Below are positions 53,501 through 62,247 of a stretch of 64,000 nucleotides of DNA, in pieces. Within the stretch, counting starts at the first letter, position 1. Each line of letters starts with the position of its first letter. This DNA comes from JANXQG01 sp964615095 (GTDB taxonomy: Bacteria > Planctomycetota > Planctomycetia > Pirellulales > Thermoguttaceae): the NCBI GenBank assembly GCA_964615095.1, contig CAZTPX010000007.1, positions 69,684 through 133,683 on the forward strand, given 5' to 3'. The translations under genes and the position numbers were made by a program. The notes beneath the pieces are model-generated. The model made no database searches and was not told the DNA's origin. It saw nothing but the letters and a program-made list of their open reading frames with translations.

Positions 53501-56500
53501 CCCCAGCGCAACTCGCCGAGGAGCAGGCCTATCTGCAGGCCAAGTGGATGGGCGTGGGCGTCTATGGCAACGGCCAGTTGGCGTCCGCCAGCCCGCTGAT
53601 CATCAACAGCGGCGCGACGGTGGACCTCAACGGCTCACCGCAGCAGGTGGGCGCGTTGTCGGACTACACGCCGGGCAACGGCGGCGCGGTCATCAACAGC
53701 AATACGATCGCCGCCAGTCTGGCCTTTGCCACTCCCGCTTCGAGCACCTTCAGCGGCACGATTGGCGTTGGTGCGAGTAGCGTCGGCGCGATCAGCGTGA
53801 CCATGAACGGCGCGGGCGTGCAGACACTGGTTGCCGCCAACGCCTACACGGGCGGCACGACCGTCTCGTCCGGCACCCTGGTGGCCGCCAACAATTCGGC
53901 CCTGGGAAATGGGCCGTTGAGTGTGGGGGGCCAGGTGAATTTCATCACTGCCAACCCGAACGCGGTGACCGCGCTTTCCGGCGCGGGCACGGTGGTACTG
54001 GGCAACACCAATCCCGCGGTCAACACCACTTTGACCGTTAACAGCCTCAACAACTCCACCTTCAGCGGTACGATCGGGCAGGCCGCCTCGGCCACCGGTT
54101 CGCTGGTGAAGCTGGGCGCGGGCAACCTGACCCTGGGCGGCGCCAGCACTTATGGCGGCGGCACTAACATCGCCGTCGGCACGGTGACCGCCACGAACCC
54201 GAACGCGCTGGGCACGGGCGCCGTAACCCTCAGCGGCGGGGCCCTCGCGGTCGCCAGCGTTGTTCCCGGCTTGGCGGAAGCCTGGAACTGCACTTACGGA
54301 GGAACGAATAGCGGCAACGGCAACAACTGGACGGGGCCCTTTAACTTGTACCCGTCGGTGCAGCTTAGTCCCCGGGCTGGCCTCTGGACTAATACCATCA
54401 ACAACACGCTCTTGCCCCAAAACTTGGCGAGCTATCCCGCAGGGACTATTTACGACGACACGGCGGTGCAGTATACCGGCTACATCTACATCAACAAGCC
54501 GGCGGGCAGCCAGGTCGGATTCATGGAAATGTTCGACGACTCGAAGTATTTGGTCATCAACGGACAGACGCTGATCAACGACGGCGGCTGGCAGGACGTT
54601 CCGAACGTTACCTGGACCGTTCCGGCGTCAGGGGCTGGTTACTACCCCATTACGATCGCCTTCGGCCAGGGCGGCGGTGGCGCCGGTCCCAACAGCGGCT
54701 ACACGATTGGTTTCGGCTACGACGCCAACGGGGCCGGCGGAACGACGCAGAGCAACTACGTTTTCCCGCTCGATTCGGGCAACGGCAGCACGTTTGTCAC
54801 GTCGGTGGGCGCTATGAACTTTCCTAACTCCCTCAACGTGACGGCGGCGTCCAGTCTCAACGTCAGCGGCACCGTCAGTTTCGCCGCGCTCGGCTCGTTG
54901 CAGAACACGATGCATGTCGTCGCGGGGATTCCCTCGATGCTCAACATGCTAACCTTCAACGGCGGCAATGGGACTCTCAGCGGCTCGCCCGGCATGAACG
55001 TCGACGCCAACGCGGTGGCTGTGATCGAAACGGCCCTGACCGACAACGGCGCGGCTGTCACCTTCAATCAGACGGGCGCAGGCGGCGTGGTCCTGGCCGG
55101 CGCGAACACCTTCACCAACCCCAATACGAACTTCGTGGTCAACGGCGGCAGCCTGGGGGTAGTCAACCAGAACCTCAACAGTGGTCCGCTCTGCTCCGCA
55201 GCGGTGACGTTGGATAACGCCACGCTGGTTTTGGTGAATAGCTCGACGACCGCCACGACCTTCAACCTTACCAACAGCAACCCGGTGACGTTCCTGGGCG
55301 CGAGCAACGCCATCGTCGCCGGCAGCCCGATCGGCGGGGCCGCCAACGGCTCGGTCCTGGTGACCGGTTCCAACGGGCTCGTGATCGGCAGTAACCAGAC
55401 CTTGACCCTGGGCGCGTTCAACGGCTACACGTTGACCACCGGGGTGATCAGCGGCAGCGGCACGCTGGGCGTCATCGGCACACCCACGCTGGCCACGATC
55501 AACACCTACACGGGCGGGACGAATCTGTCCAACGGCGGCATGTTCCAGGTCAACAATGCCCAGGCATTCGGCACGGGACCCTTGAACTTCAACGGCGGCG
55601 GGTTCAACGTGATCAGCGCGCCGGGCGCGGCGATCGCCAACGCCTGGAATATCGCCGCTGGCAGCAGCGGCACGATCACTGCCGCCAGCCCCGTGGTGGT
55701 TGCCGGCGTCGGCACCTTGCCCATTGGCGCTGAGGCCCTAACGACTTCCGGTCCCGTGACGCTCGCCAGCCAGATTTCCGGCAATGGCTCACTGACCGTA
55801 AACACCGTGGGCAGCAACGCCCTGGTGATCAACAACGCGGCGAACAACTTCACCGGCGGAGTCACGCTCAGCAGCGGCTCGATCGACGTGATGGGCGTTA
55901 GCAGCGTGGGCAACGTCACGAGCGGTCCGCTGGGGACCGGAACGTTCACGCTGGGCAGCGGCGCAGGGGTGCTGAACAGCGGCAATGTGCCCGCCACCCT
56001 GGCCAATTCGCTGTATTTCAACGGCAACGCCAGCTTTGGCAGCGTTGCAGGGTTGACCTTCAGCGGCCCGGCGACCTTGATTACCCAGTCGAACTTCAGC
56101 CTGGGGGCCAACAGCAGCATCGTCTTCAGCGGCCCCATCGGCGGCGCCGGTCTCAACGTCTCCGGCGCGGCCGGCTCGACGCTGACGCTTACGGCGGCCA
56201 ACAGCTACACGGGTAACACGTCCATCAGCTTCGGCACCCTGATCGCCGGCGATAACGTGCCCGCCAGTTATGCGAGTCCCTTCGGCAACGCCAGCACCGC
56301 GATCACGATCGGCGATGCGACCTCGGGGACCAATCCGGCCGCCTTGTACGTCAACGGCCCGGTGGCCAACGGCTACGGCGTCGAGTTCGACCGGCCGATC
56401 ACCGTCAACGCCAACGCCGGTCCCACGACCATCGGCGATCTGGCGGCCGACGCGGCCCTGGTGATTTCCGGCGGCAACTCGCTGAGCAACCCCAACTCCG

Positions 56501-59500
56501 GTATGCTGGGGGCCGCTTTCACGGGCCTGATCACCGTGGGGCGGAACGTCAATTTGAGCGCGGCCAACAACGGCAGCATGACCTTCGGGGCCTACAACCC
56601 GCTGAGCGGCGCGCAGGGCTCGATTACCGGCGCGGGCGGCATTACGGCGGCCTCGGCCGGCAACGGCAACGTGAGCCTGATCAACGCCAACAGCTATCTC
56701 GGCGCCACAGTGGTGCAAAGCGGCCAGTTGACGCTGGACTACAGTTGGGGCAGTGTCACCAGCGGCATCGTCCCGACCAGCTCGCCGGTGACCCTCAGCG
56801 GCGGCACGCTGAACCTGATCGGCAATGGCGGCGCGGCGGTCAACGAGAACTTCGTCTCGACCACGATCAGCGGCTTCGGCTCGGTCGTGACCGCGGCATT
56901 CTACGGCAATCCGGTGAACGTGAACTTGAACCAGATTACGCGCACGGGCGGCCTGTTGGACCTGCCGCTCAATAGCGGCGCGACATTCACCACCGCTAAC
57001 GCCAACAACGCCGGCAATATCCTGGGCGGCTACCTGACCGTCAACGGCACCGATTGGGCCGTTAACTCGGCCGGCAGCGGCCTAGGCGCGATCGGCGCCC
57101 TAGCGTCCTACAACGTGGACAATTACACGCAGCCCACGAACAACGTGGATGTGCAGACCGGCGGCGTCTTGGCGATTTCGCAAGCCACGACGGTCAACAC
57201 CCTGCGTTTCAACCAGGCCGCGCTGACCAACCAGGCCAGCATCGACCTGAACGGCCAGACCCTCACGCTGGCCAGCGGCGGTGTCCTCGTGACGGGCAAC
57301 GTCACGACCAGCCAGTCGATCATCAACGGTTCCTTGACGGCCGGCGGCGGGGCGAGCAATCCGGGCAACGATATCGCTGTCATTCAGAACAGTGCGCAGC
57401 CCTTCGCGATCAACGCGAACATCGTGGACAACGGCTTTTCGGTGGGCCTGACCAAGGGTGGTTCCGGCCTGTTGATCCTGGGCGGGCAGAACAGCAACAG
57501 CGGTCCGACCACGGTCAGCGCCGGCACGTTGCAAGGCAGCGTGGCGGCGGGCAACTTCGGCAATACGCCGAGCATAGCCGTCAATTACGGTGCCAACGTG
57601 GTCTTCGCGGAGAACAACGCGACGCCCTTCACGTCGGCGATCAACCTCACGGGGCCGGGCATGGTTACCAAGACCGGCTCGGGCACCCTGACCAACCAGG
57701 GGAGTCTGGCCACCGGCAGCGTGACCGTGGCGCAAGGGACCTTCAACGTAGCGACTTCCGCCAACGTGCAAGGTCCTGTCATCATTGCCAACGGGGCCAC
57801 CTTAGCATTTGTTCCCACCCCCGGTCTCACGGCCCAGTACTACGGCCCGAATTTCCCCGGTTTTAACCAAATCGGTACCACCAGCCTCGCGGCCTTCAAT
57901 GCCTCGCTCACCCCGTCGACCCTTGCCTTCACGGACAATGTCACGCAGGACGTGCTCAATGGGCGTGCGGGGAATTTCGACTTTGACGGCACTGGCGAAG
58001 GGGCGCAATTCCCCGGTCAGTTTGGCTACAACGCGCCCCTGTACGCAGGCGGTAACGTGCCTGGCGCGCAGGTTAACAATTGGTTCGCCAGGTACACCGG
58101 TTATTTCTTCGCGGCGACTACCGGCACCTACACCTTCGGCCTGAATAGCGACGACAATAGCCGGCTGTGGGTCGGCAGTTCCGACCAACCCGTCGTGACC
58201 GATGGCGGTAACAACAATGGCCAGGGCTGGAGCGGAGCGCATGGGAACATGCAGGTTACCGGGCAGGTGACCTTGACCGGCGGCCAATACTACCCAATCA
58301 CCATCGGCTACGCCGAGGGTGGCGGCGGTTTCGGTCTGGAGGCCTTCTACGCGCCGCCGGGCACCAACATCGCCAACGGGGACTTCCTACCGCTTAGCGT
58401 GCTTGCCAGCTTGGGCAATTCCTCGATCGGCGATCTCTCCGGCCAAGGAACGCTTACCGTGAGCGGGACGCTCACGGAGAATGCCAGCCTCGCCGGCTCG
58501 ACGTTCCAGGGTCCAATCACCGGCATGGGAGAATTCGTGAAGTCTGGCCCGGGCACCCTGACCTTGTCGTATTCCAGCAGCCCGTATAGCGGCACGGTGC
58601 GGCTGGGCCAGGGCGTGCTGGCCTTGACCAGCTCGTCGGCCCTGCAAAACGCCACCTTGGATTTGGAGCCTGGGGACGCGGGTTCGCTGGGCACCAGCGG
58701 AATTTCGGCCCTGAACCTGGGCGGCCTGATGGGCTCGAATAACTTCGCCTTCGCCGGTCCCTTGACCGTGGGCAATAACGGCGTCAATACCATCTACTCC
58801 GGCAACCTCAGCTTGGTGACCACGCTCAGCAAGGTGGGCTCGGGGAGCTTCACCTTGAGTGGCGTGAATAGCATTTCCGTGGGCACGATCGTCTCCGGCG
58901 GCAGCTTGGATGCGGTCTTTGCGGCGTCCTTGCCGGGCGCGGTTCAGGTGGGTGCCGGGGCGAGCCTGATCGTGCAGACGGGCAACGGCATCAACGGCTG
59001 GTCGAGCGGGCAGATTGCCAGCTTGGTCAGCGGCGGCGTTTGGAGCAACGGCGCGCAGTTGGGCATCGACACCACCAGCGGCAACAGCACCTTCAGCGGC
59101 AACATCCCCGCTTCGGGCATGGCCCTGGCCAAGCTGGGGGCCAACACCCTCACCTTGACGGGGAACAATCTCCACAGCGGCGTGACCACGGTCGCCGCCG
59201 GCGCCCTGACGGCCGCCAGCAACGGCGCTTTGACCAATAGCCCGCTGAGCGTGGCCTCCGGTGCCACGGCGAACTTTGTCAGCGGTAGTCCCACGATCGC
59301 CGGCCTTTCGGGCGCGGGCAGCGTAGTGCTGGGTAACGCTCCGGCCGGCGCTACCAACCTGACGGTCAACAGCGCAGTCAACAGCACCTTCGCGGGCGTG
59401 ATCTCCGAGGCCGCTACGGGCCTGGGCAGCCTGACCAAGAACGGCGTCAATAGTCTGACGCTCGCGGGCGTCAACACCTTTACGAACGGCACCGCTCTGG

Positions 59501-61992
59501 TTGGCGGCACGCTGGTGGCGGCGAACGTGAACGCCTTGGGCAGCGGGCCTGTGACGCTGGGCAACGCCAAGCTCTCGCTGGCGGTGGAAGGCGGTTTCAG
59601 CGGCTTCAGCGGCATGCAGCTCAACAACGGGGCCACGCTGGCCAACGGCGTGTTGACTTTGACCGACCTCAACAACGGCGAGGCCCGCAGCGCCTTCACC
59701 ACCACGGCGATGCCCGTCAGCACCTCAGGCTTTACGGCCAGCTTCGTCTACACCTGCGCCAGCGGCCCGGGCGGCGCCGACGGCGCCACGTTCTGCATCC
59801 AGAACGACCCCGCCGGTGCGGGCGCCCTGGGCGGCGGCGGCGGCGCCCTGGGTTACGACACGATCCAAAATAGCGCGGCCGTGGCCTTCAATATCTACAA
59901 CGGCCACGTCGCGCCCGGAACCCAATTCTGTTACCACGGTGCCGATGGCACGAACAGCAGTACCAACGGCGATGGTGGACCAGCCTACATAAGCACCTTG
60001 CCCGCGGACCTCACCAGCGGCGATCCGATCCAGGTCACGTTGAAGTACAACGGCGCGGCCGGGACCTTGACCGAAACGCTTGTGGACCAGAACGTCCCGG
60101 CAAACACCTTCAGCACCACGTACACGGGGGTGAATTACCAATCGTTGCTGGGCGGCGCGTCCGGCTTCATTGGCTTCACGGCCGGCACGGGCGGCCTGAA
60201 TTCGGTGCAGGAATTCTCCAACTTCAGCTTCATCAACGGCGGGGCCTCGGGCACGCCGGTGTACGCCAACGCCCTGAGCGTGACGGCGGGCAAGAGCGCC
60301 GAATTGAACCTGGGCACCGCCGTTACGACGGCTGCCCAAGTGGGCAACCTCACGCTCAACGCCGCTTCGGTGCTGAGCGTGACCCGCAGCAACTCCAGCA
60401 CGGCGAACGCCGCCTACACCATCACCGCCGGCGCGCTGGCGATGGCGGGCAACGCGACGATCAACGTGGCCAACGACGGCAGCGGGCAGGGAACCCTGGC
60501 GGTGGGCGCCTTGAGCGGCAACGGCAACCTGACCCTGGGCGGTCCGGGCGCCGTGAGCCTGACTTCCTCGGCCAACGGCTACAGCGGCAATACCGCTTTG
60601 AACGGTGGCCAGTTGGTGGCGGCCAACGGCATTTTCTCGTCGGCCACCGGCAGCGGCGTGGTGACCCTCAACGGCGGCACGCTGGCCAGCGACCCGAACC
60701 TCGGTGGACAGGTGGGCACGGTAGTTGGCGGCAGCGGAGCACACATGATCGCTCCGGGCGGCGTGACCTATATCGGCATCCTGAACGTCGCCGGCAACCT
60801 GACCATGAACGGCAACACGACGTTGGACTTCGACGTGCTGGCCAACAGTAACAGTTCCGACGTTTTGACGGTCAATGGGGCGACGACATTGTCGGGCGCC
60901 TCGAAGGTGAATGTGGATTTGCAGGCGTTGGGCGGGCAAGGCGAGTTGCTGAATGGCGCCCTGCCCACCGGCAGCACCTATGTGCTTGCCAACTTCAACG
61001 GCGGGACGACTCTCACGTCGGCCAGCGATTTCACTACCACTCAGATGCCGTCGGGCTACTCGTTTGTTGTGGCCTCGGGCAGCAAGCCCGGCAGTTACGA
61101 GCTGGAACTCTACTCCAGCGGCGTGACGCCGCCCAGCCCGGCGTACTATTGGGCCGGTGCTGCCCAATCGGGCCTCAGTTGGTCGTCCGCGAACTGGGTC
61201 GACTCGAACGGGAACCCGTACAGTAGCGGTAACGTGCCCGGCGGCGTGGGTGCGCAAGCTTACGTCGGTACGGGCTTCACGGACCAACCCGGTATGGCGA
61301 AGCCGCAAATCAACCTGACCGACGGAAGCGGCAACCCCACGACCGTGACCTTGGGCTCGTTGACCTTGGACAACTCGTCGAATCTCTCGGGCACTGGGTA
61401 CCAAATCAGCCAGGGCACGTTGAACATGAGCAACAACGGCACGGCGCACATCCTGGTGTTGAGCGCATCGCACGAGATCAGCTCGGCGGTGGTGATCAAT
61501 GGGGCGTTGTCGATCGCTCCCTCCGGTACCGGCACCAACGGCACGGACCCCTACAACACGGACAACGGGGCGTATCCGGCGGCCAACACGTTCTGGCCCG
61601 TACTGAAGATCAACGGCGTGATCAGCGATGCCTCCGGCACGACGCCGGGCGCGGGCATCTTGTCGGTGGACGGGCCGGGCGTCCTGATCCTGGCCAACAC
61701 CAACACCTACGGCGGCGGCACCAATGTCAACGCCGGCACGCTGGTAGTGGAGAACAAAGGCGCGATCCCGATGAGCACGAGTTTGAGTGTTGCGGCGGGC
61801 GCGACGTTCATCTACGATCCGGCTTACGAGACGGATGCTGCGTTCCCCAACGGTCCCGCGGTGACGGCTGGCACGGTGGTGGCGGCAGGCACGGCGGCAG
61901 CCGTGCCGGAGCCTGGCACGCTGGCCCTTTTGGCCGCGGGCTTGGCCGCCGCAGCGGCTTTCGGCTGGCGGCGGCGGAGGGCTGCCAAGTAG
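47512..61992 (+). CDS. Giant autotransporter-repeat PEP-CTERM surface protein
   Basis: About 4,826 residues from the ATG at 47512, with GAGG seven bases upstream; ATG 47578 is an alternative start just before the hydrophobic signal sequence ('ALLLVLLAAILLAAPGTAQA'). Most of the protein is autotransporter-associated beta-strand repeats ('NTYTGGTTVNSGTL'-like), predicting a very long beta-helix. Inserted modules include two sugar-binding-like domains with 'GWAKSGIMVRAS' and 'GWSRAGIMVRQ' (about residues 390-580 and 1336-1520), three PA14-like domains (about 863-1025, 2250-2420 and 3440-3630), a LamG-like domain (about 1790-2020) and a legume-lectin-like domain (about 4020-4245). There is no autotransporter barrel. 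The end 'VPEPGTLALLAAGLAAAAAF' plus 'GWRRRR' is a PEP-CTERM exosortase signal. It is probably an exported fibre anchored or released by exosortase. Confidence 0.93.
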   Translation: MSCGNTCSLGRQGSFSSLGNRIMRQIPWALLLVLLAAILLAAPGTAQAQVYWWGNSSTGPDNGSGVDSYANGIWDIGQSQNWNGGNSTFSNGQTVIFDDNTGAYSGAGAPNYFVGLWQLVGPSSVAFNNNNSAYTLTQSPDSPNYGTAGAIGISGGASVTVNGTGGVNMNLPNYYTGGTVINNGAWLTTGDDNALGSGPLNVATGGTANLQGNSDSSPNIGGLTGGGNVVLGIAGQTPGNLTITPASNSSFSGVISEAYPLSNVTITGNHTFTLAGANTYTGLTNVNGGTLQIGNGSSGESSMSSGVALSSATLVFNHTDTMTFPAAISGAGNVVKNNSGTTVLTGNNTYTNGTTVNSGVLSIGSANSLAPGNVKLAGGTLQFSMPAQATSVDIGSPAFKGSSVYSNGSWTITGGGGDVWGGTDQEQFNYVLASATVGATWVVHMSSLVDTGGDGWAKSGIMVRASTAYQAPAVNIDSTSGSGVAFQVPFPNGNYNSSGGGNPTPVWLELTYDGNGNFSGYYNTSTSTTPPTSGWQQQGATQNIPGLQTGSTFDLGLFACAHNNNGTAYATGVFDYNSFLSTALNLSANNITSSNTSTIDLGAQNIVQFGTLALQGGALTVTGSGLGAGYQATAGATTVSSNTTLNLNTYNSTGYGQLSIGPLGGAGNLTLGGAGLLVLTGADGGYSGNTNITGGTLQVGAGGNVETLGANAGPITIGAAGTLAFARSDTALVVPQTISGSGNLAVISGAVTLSSASPSVGGLLGSGGLILGNAAAPSNTTLTLNPTANTTFAGSISDALTPTAIGSLVKNGANALTLTGVSTYSGNTTVNGGRLTAGETSIGSGTLFLNNGATFQPTGGGVPGLFVNVYTPDAGTTNSANYAAVQAFLAGKTPIASTITTANGNTELSFNSSGNNGYIFGNGTNSGNLGLTAAQMNNGNNYTAILNGYIYMQGGTQYTFATRSDDGSMLFVNGATVVNNNAYQGMTTQTGTITEPTSGYYPIEVEYYQGGGGAGLVVYSDAGNTVLLNSQVYTAPPVVFSNGMQVNGTVTIDTSALSGPSVSFPSLNIGANGSSALNVVNGAATVSFGTATIANGPTFNVQSGNALNLGGIGGDANGFNLAGAGTMIVSGPSSFSGNINVNGGTLQVGAGAAAGDLGQGPGTISLAANTGLAINRSDAVLVIPQTITGSGSLIATSGTANLSASQVTFGGIAGTGGILLGNTTTPAASTMTLNLGSNSTFGGTIADAAAPTAIGSLVINGGHHLTFTGTNTYSGTTTVNASTLTAPAMSSSSIVLNSSTFQPVSSQNATALTISTNGNGGGAVLGLSAANGGSLTISGQGQDFWGSTQNGEFLYAPVSTTQNFDVDVHIASMTGYNDGWSRAGIMVRQTVSGVTAGVTTTTEPELLGDISGTNGPHIETDVGGNGNNGGGGNGPSLNSLGSTGVWVRLVYTASTNNFQEYISATSAAAQPSSWTLETNTPTMSFTGSTMLLGIEESSHSGGNNAAALQTVTYDNLGTLLPYLLTTASYNGLVVNGSSTIDASQLQNPSALFTSLNIGSTGASTLNVINGPATVTLGPTTIANGPAFNLQSGIVANLGGITNTNDMLGFTQTGAGTLIVSGPSNFALGGTATITSGTLQVGAGGSAGDLNGLSQISNFGTVALNRSDTALNVAAAIQGGNLANIGTGRVQLSGAVNVNSMNLATNSTTALSGATPSTNGLAGNGNLVLGGASSPTTLTVNTASPSTYGGSIADAATATGGVGGLTKTGNSTLVLSGANTYSGATTVVAGTLQMLYTPRLSGAGVDIDASTLALGNVTSLPDASGNGYVLNQGPGATIVSGGALFNGQNVANFNGSQYIYASQNDSATTYTLIAVGAMAGTQNQRLVSTANNNLIYGWWGGHQGVSYLNGWVSLPNGTFPNAAPYNVDTNVHIYATTVAGNNGAASFYDLANSTTPMTTGTAGGNVSIDELELGGYNVANELSKGSVGEVLVFNSVLTPAQLAEEQAYLQAKWMGVGVYGNGQLASASPLIINSGATVDLNGSPQQVGALSDYTPGNGGAVINSNTIAASLAFATPASSTFSGTIGVGASSVGAISVTMNGAGVQTLVAANAYTGGTTVSSGTLVAANNSALGNGPLSVGGQVNFITANPNAVTALSGAGTVVLGNTNPAVNTTLTVNSLNNSTFSGTIGQAASATGSLVKLGAGNLTLGGASTYGGGTNIAVGTVTATNPNALGTGAVTLSGGALAVASVVPGLAEAWNCTYGGTNSGNGNNWTGPFNLYPSVQLSPRAGLWTNTINNTLLPQNLASYPAGTIYDDTAVQYTGYIYINKPAGSQVGFMEMFDDSKYLVINGQTLINDGGWQDVPNVTWTVPASGAGYYPITIAFGQGGGGAGPNSGYTIGFGYDANGAGGTTQSNYVFPLDSGNGSTFVTSVGAMNFPNSLNVTAASSLNVSGTVSFAALGSLQNTMHVVAGIPSMLNMLTFNGGNGTLSGSPGMNVDANAVAVIETALTDNGAAVTFNQTGAGGVVLAGANTFTNPNTNFVVNGGSLGVVNQNLNSGPLCSAAVTLDNATLVLVNSSTTATTFNLTNSNPVTFLGASNAIVAGSPIGGAANGSVLVTGSNGLVIGSNQTLTLGAFNGYTLTTGVISGSGTLGVIGTPTLATINTYTGGTNLSNGGMFQVNNAQAFGTGPLNFNGGGFNVISAPGAAIANAWNIAAGSSGTITAASPVVVAGVGTLPIGAEALTTSGPVTLASQISGNGSLTVNTVGSNALVINNAANNFTGGVTLSSGSIDVMGVSSVGNVTSGPLGTGTFTLGSGAGVLNSGNVPATLANSLYFNGNASFGSVAGLTFSGPATLITQSNFSLGANSSIVFSGPIGGAGLNVSGAAGSTLTLTAANSYTGNTSISFGTLIAGDNVPASYASPFGNASTAITIGDATSGTNPAALYVNGPVANGYGVEFDRPITVNANAGPTTIGDLAADAALVISGGNSLSNPNSGMLGAAFTGLITVGRNVNLSAANNGSMTFGAYNPLSGAQGSITGAGGITAASAGNGNVSLINANSYLGATVVQSGQLTLDYSWGSVTSGIVPTSSPVTLSGGTLNLIGNGGAAVNENFVSTTISGFGSVVTAAFYGNPVNVNLNQITRTGGLLDLPLNSGATFTTANANNAGNILGGYLTVNGTDWAVNSAGSGLGAIGALASYNVDNYTQPTNNVDVQTGGVLAISQATTVNTLRFNQAALTNQASIDLNGQTLTLASGGVLVTGNVTTSQSIINGSLTAGGGASNPGNDIAVIQNSAQPFAINANIVDNGFSVGLTKGGSGLLILGGQNSNSGPTTVSAGTLQGSVAAGNFGNTPSIAVNYGANVVFAENNATPFTSAINLTGPGMVTKTGSGTLTNQGSLATGSVTVAQGTFNVATSANVQGPVIIANGATLAFVPTPGLTAQYYGPNFPGFNQIGTTSLAAFNASLTPSTLAFTDNVTQDVLNGRAGNFDFDGTGEGAQFPGQFGYNAPLYAGGNVPGAQVNNWFARYTGYFFAATTGTYTFGLNSDDNSRLWVGSSDQPVVTDGGNNNGQGWSGAHGNMQVTGQVTLTGGQYYPITIGYAEGGGGFGLEAFYAPPGTNIANGDFLPLSVLASLGNSSIGDLSGQGTLTVSGTLTENASLAGSTFQGPITGMGEFVKSGPGTLTLSYSSSPYSGTVRLGQGVLALTSSSALQNATLDLEPGDAGSLGTSGISALNLGGLMGSNNFAFAGPLTVGNNGVNTIYSGNLSLVTTLSKVGSGSFTLSGVNSISVGTIVSGGSLDAVFAASLPGAVQVGAGASLIVQTGNGINGWSSGQIASLVSGGVWSNGAQLGIDTTSGNSTFSGNIPASGMALAKLGANTLTLTGNNLHSGVTTVAAGALTAASNGALTNSPLSVASGATANFVSGSPTIAGLSGAGSVVLGNAPAGATNLTVNSAVNSTFAGVISEAATGLGSLTKNGVNSLTLAGVNTFTNGTALVGGTLVAANVNALGSGPVTLGNAKLSLAVEGGFSGFSGMQLNNGATLANGVLTLTDLNNGEARSAFTTTAMPVSTSGFTASFVYTCASGPGGADGATFCIQNDPAGAGALGGGGGALGYDTIQNSAAVAFNIYNGHVAPGTQFCYHGADGTNSSTNGDGGPAYISTLPADLTSGDPIQVTLKYNGAAGTLTETLVDQNVPANTFSTTYTGVNYQSLLGGASGFIGFTAGTGGLNSVQEFSNFSFINGGASGTPVYANALSVTAGKSAELNLGTAVTTAAQVGNLTLNAASVLSVTRSNSSTANAAYTITAGALAMAGNATINVANDGSGQGTLAVGALSGNGNLTLGGPGAVSLTSSANGYSGNTALNGGQLVAANGIFSSATGSGVVTLNGGTLASDPNLGGQVGTVVGGSGAHMIAPGGVTYIGILNVAGNLTMNGNTTLDFDVLANSNSSDVLTVNGATTLSGASKVNVDLQALGGQGELLNGALPTGSTYVLANFNGGTTLTSASDFTTTQMPSGYSFVVASGSKPGSYELELYSSGVTPPSPAYYWAGAAQSGLSWSSANWVDSNGNPYSSGNVPGGVGAQAYVGTGFTDQPGMAKPQINLTDGSGNPTTVTLGSLTLDNSSNLSGTGYQISQGTLNMSNNGTAHILVLSASHEISSAVVINGALSIAPSGTGTNGTDPYNTDNGAYPAANTFWPVLKINGVISDASGTTPGAGILSVDGPGVLILANTNTYGGGTNVNAGTLVVENKGAIPMSTSLSVAAGATFIYDPAYETDAAFPNGPAVTAGTVVAAGTAAAVPEPGTLALLAAGLAAAAAFGWRRRRAAK

Positions 61993-61994
61993 CC

Positions 61995-62077
61995 GTAGGC
62001 CGGAACAAGCGCAGCGCAGTTCCGGCGAGTTGAAGGACTGAGGACTGAGTACTGAGTACTAAGACCTAAGTACTGAG
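61995..62077. repeat. Composite repeat, second copy, downstream of the giant gene
   Basis: It begins three bases after the stop codon. The GCCGGAAC (61999-62006) / GTTCCGGC (62019-62026) arms enclose AAGCGCAGCGCA, and GTACTGAGT iterations follow to 62077. Near copy of 46321-46407. Confidence 0.82.
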
Positions 62078-62093
62078 AACGGAAGAATGATTG

Positions 62094-62182
62094 CCGGCTG
62101 GCGTGGCTTGCAAGTGGATACCCGGGCTTTCCCGAGCTTGGATCGGGTATCCGCCTGCGGGTGACACCAGCCGGTTTTTTTT
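62094..62182 (+). terminator. Rho-independent terminator with nested stems
   Basis: An outer stem of CCGGCTGG (62094-62101) and CCAGCCGG (62167-62174) is followed immediately by eight T (62175-62182). Inside, GGATACCCG (62116-62124) pairs with CGGGTATCC (62144-62152). It should end transcription of the giant gene before the next one. Confidence 0.85.
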
Positions 62183-62247
62183 GAATTCGGCACAGGAAAC
62201 ACGTCGCGTAGCGACCGAACGAATATCTCTTGTCTGGAGGATCTGTT

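Noticed and set aside
59725..61473. 582-codon minus-strand frame inside the giant gene
   Set aside because: Shadow of the repetitive GC-rich repeat coding sequence; similar minus frames occur along the whole gene.
47512..61992. Classical type V autotransporter
   Set aside because: There is no C-terminal beta-barrel; the protein ends in a PEP-CTERM segment.
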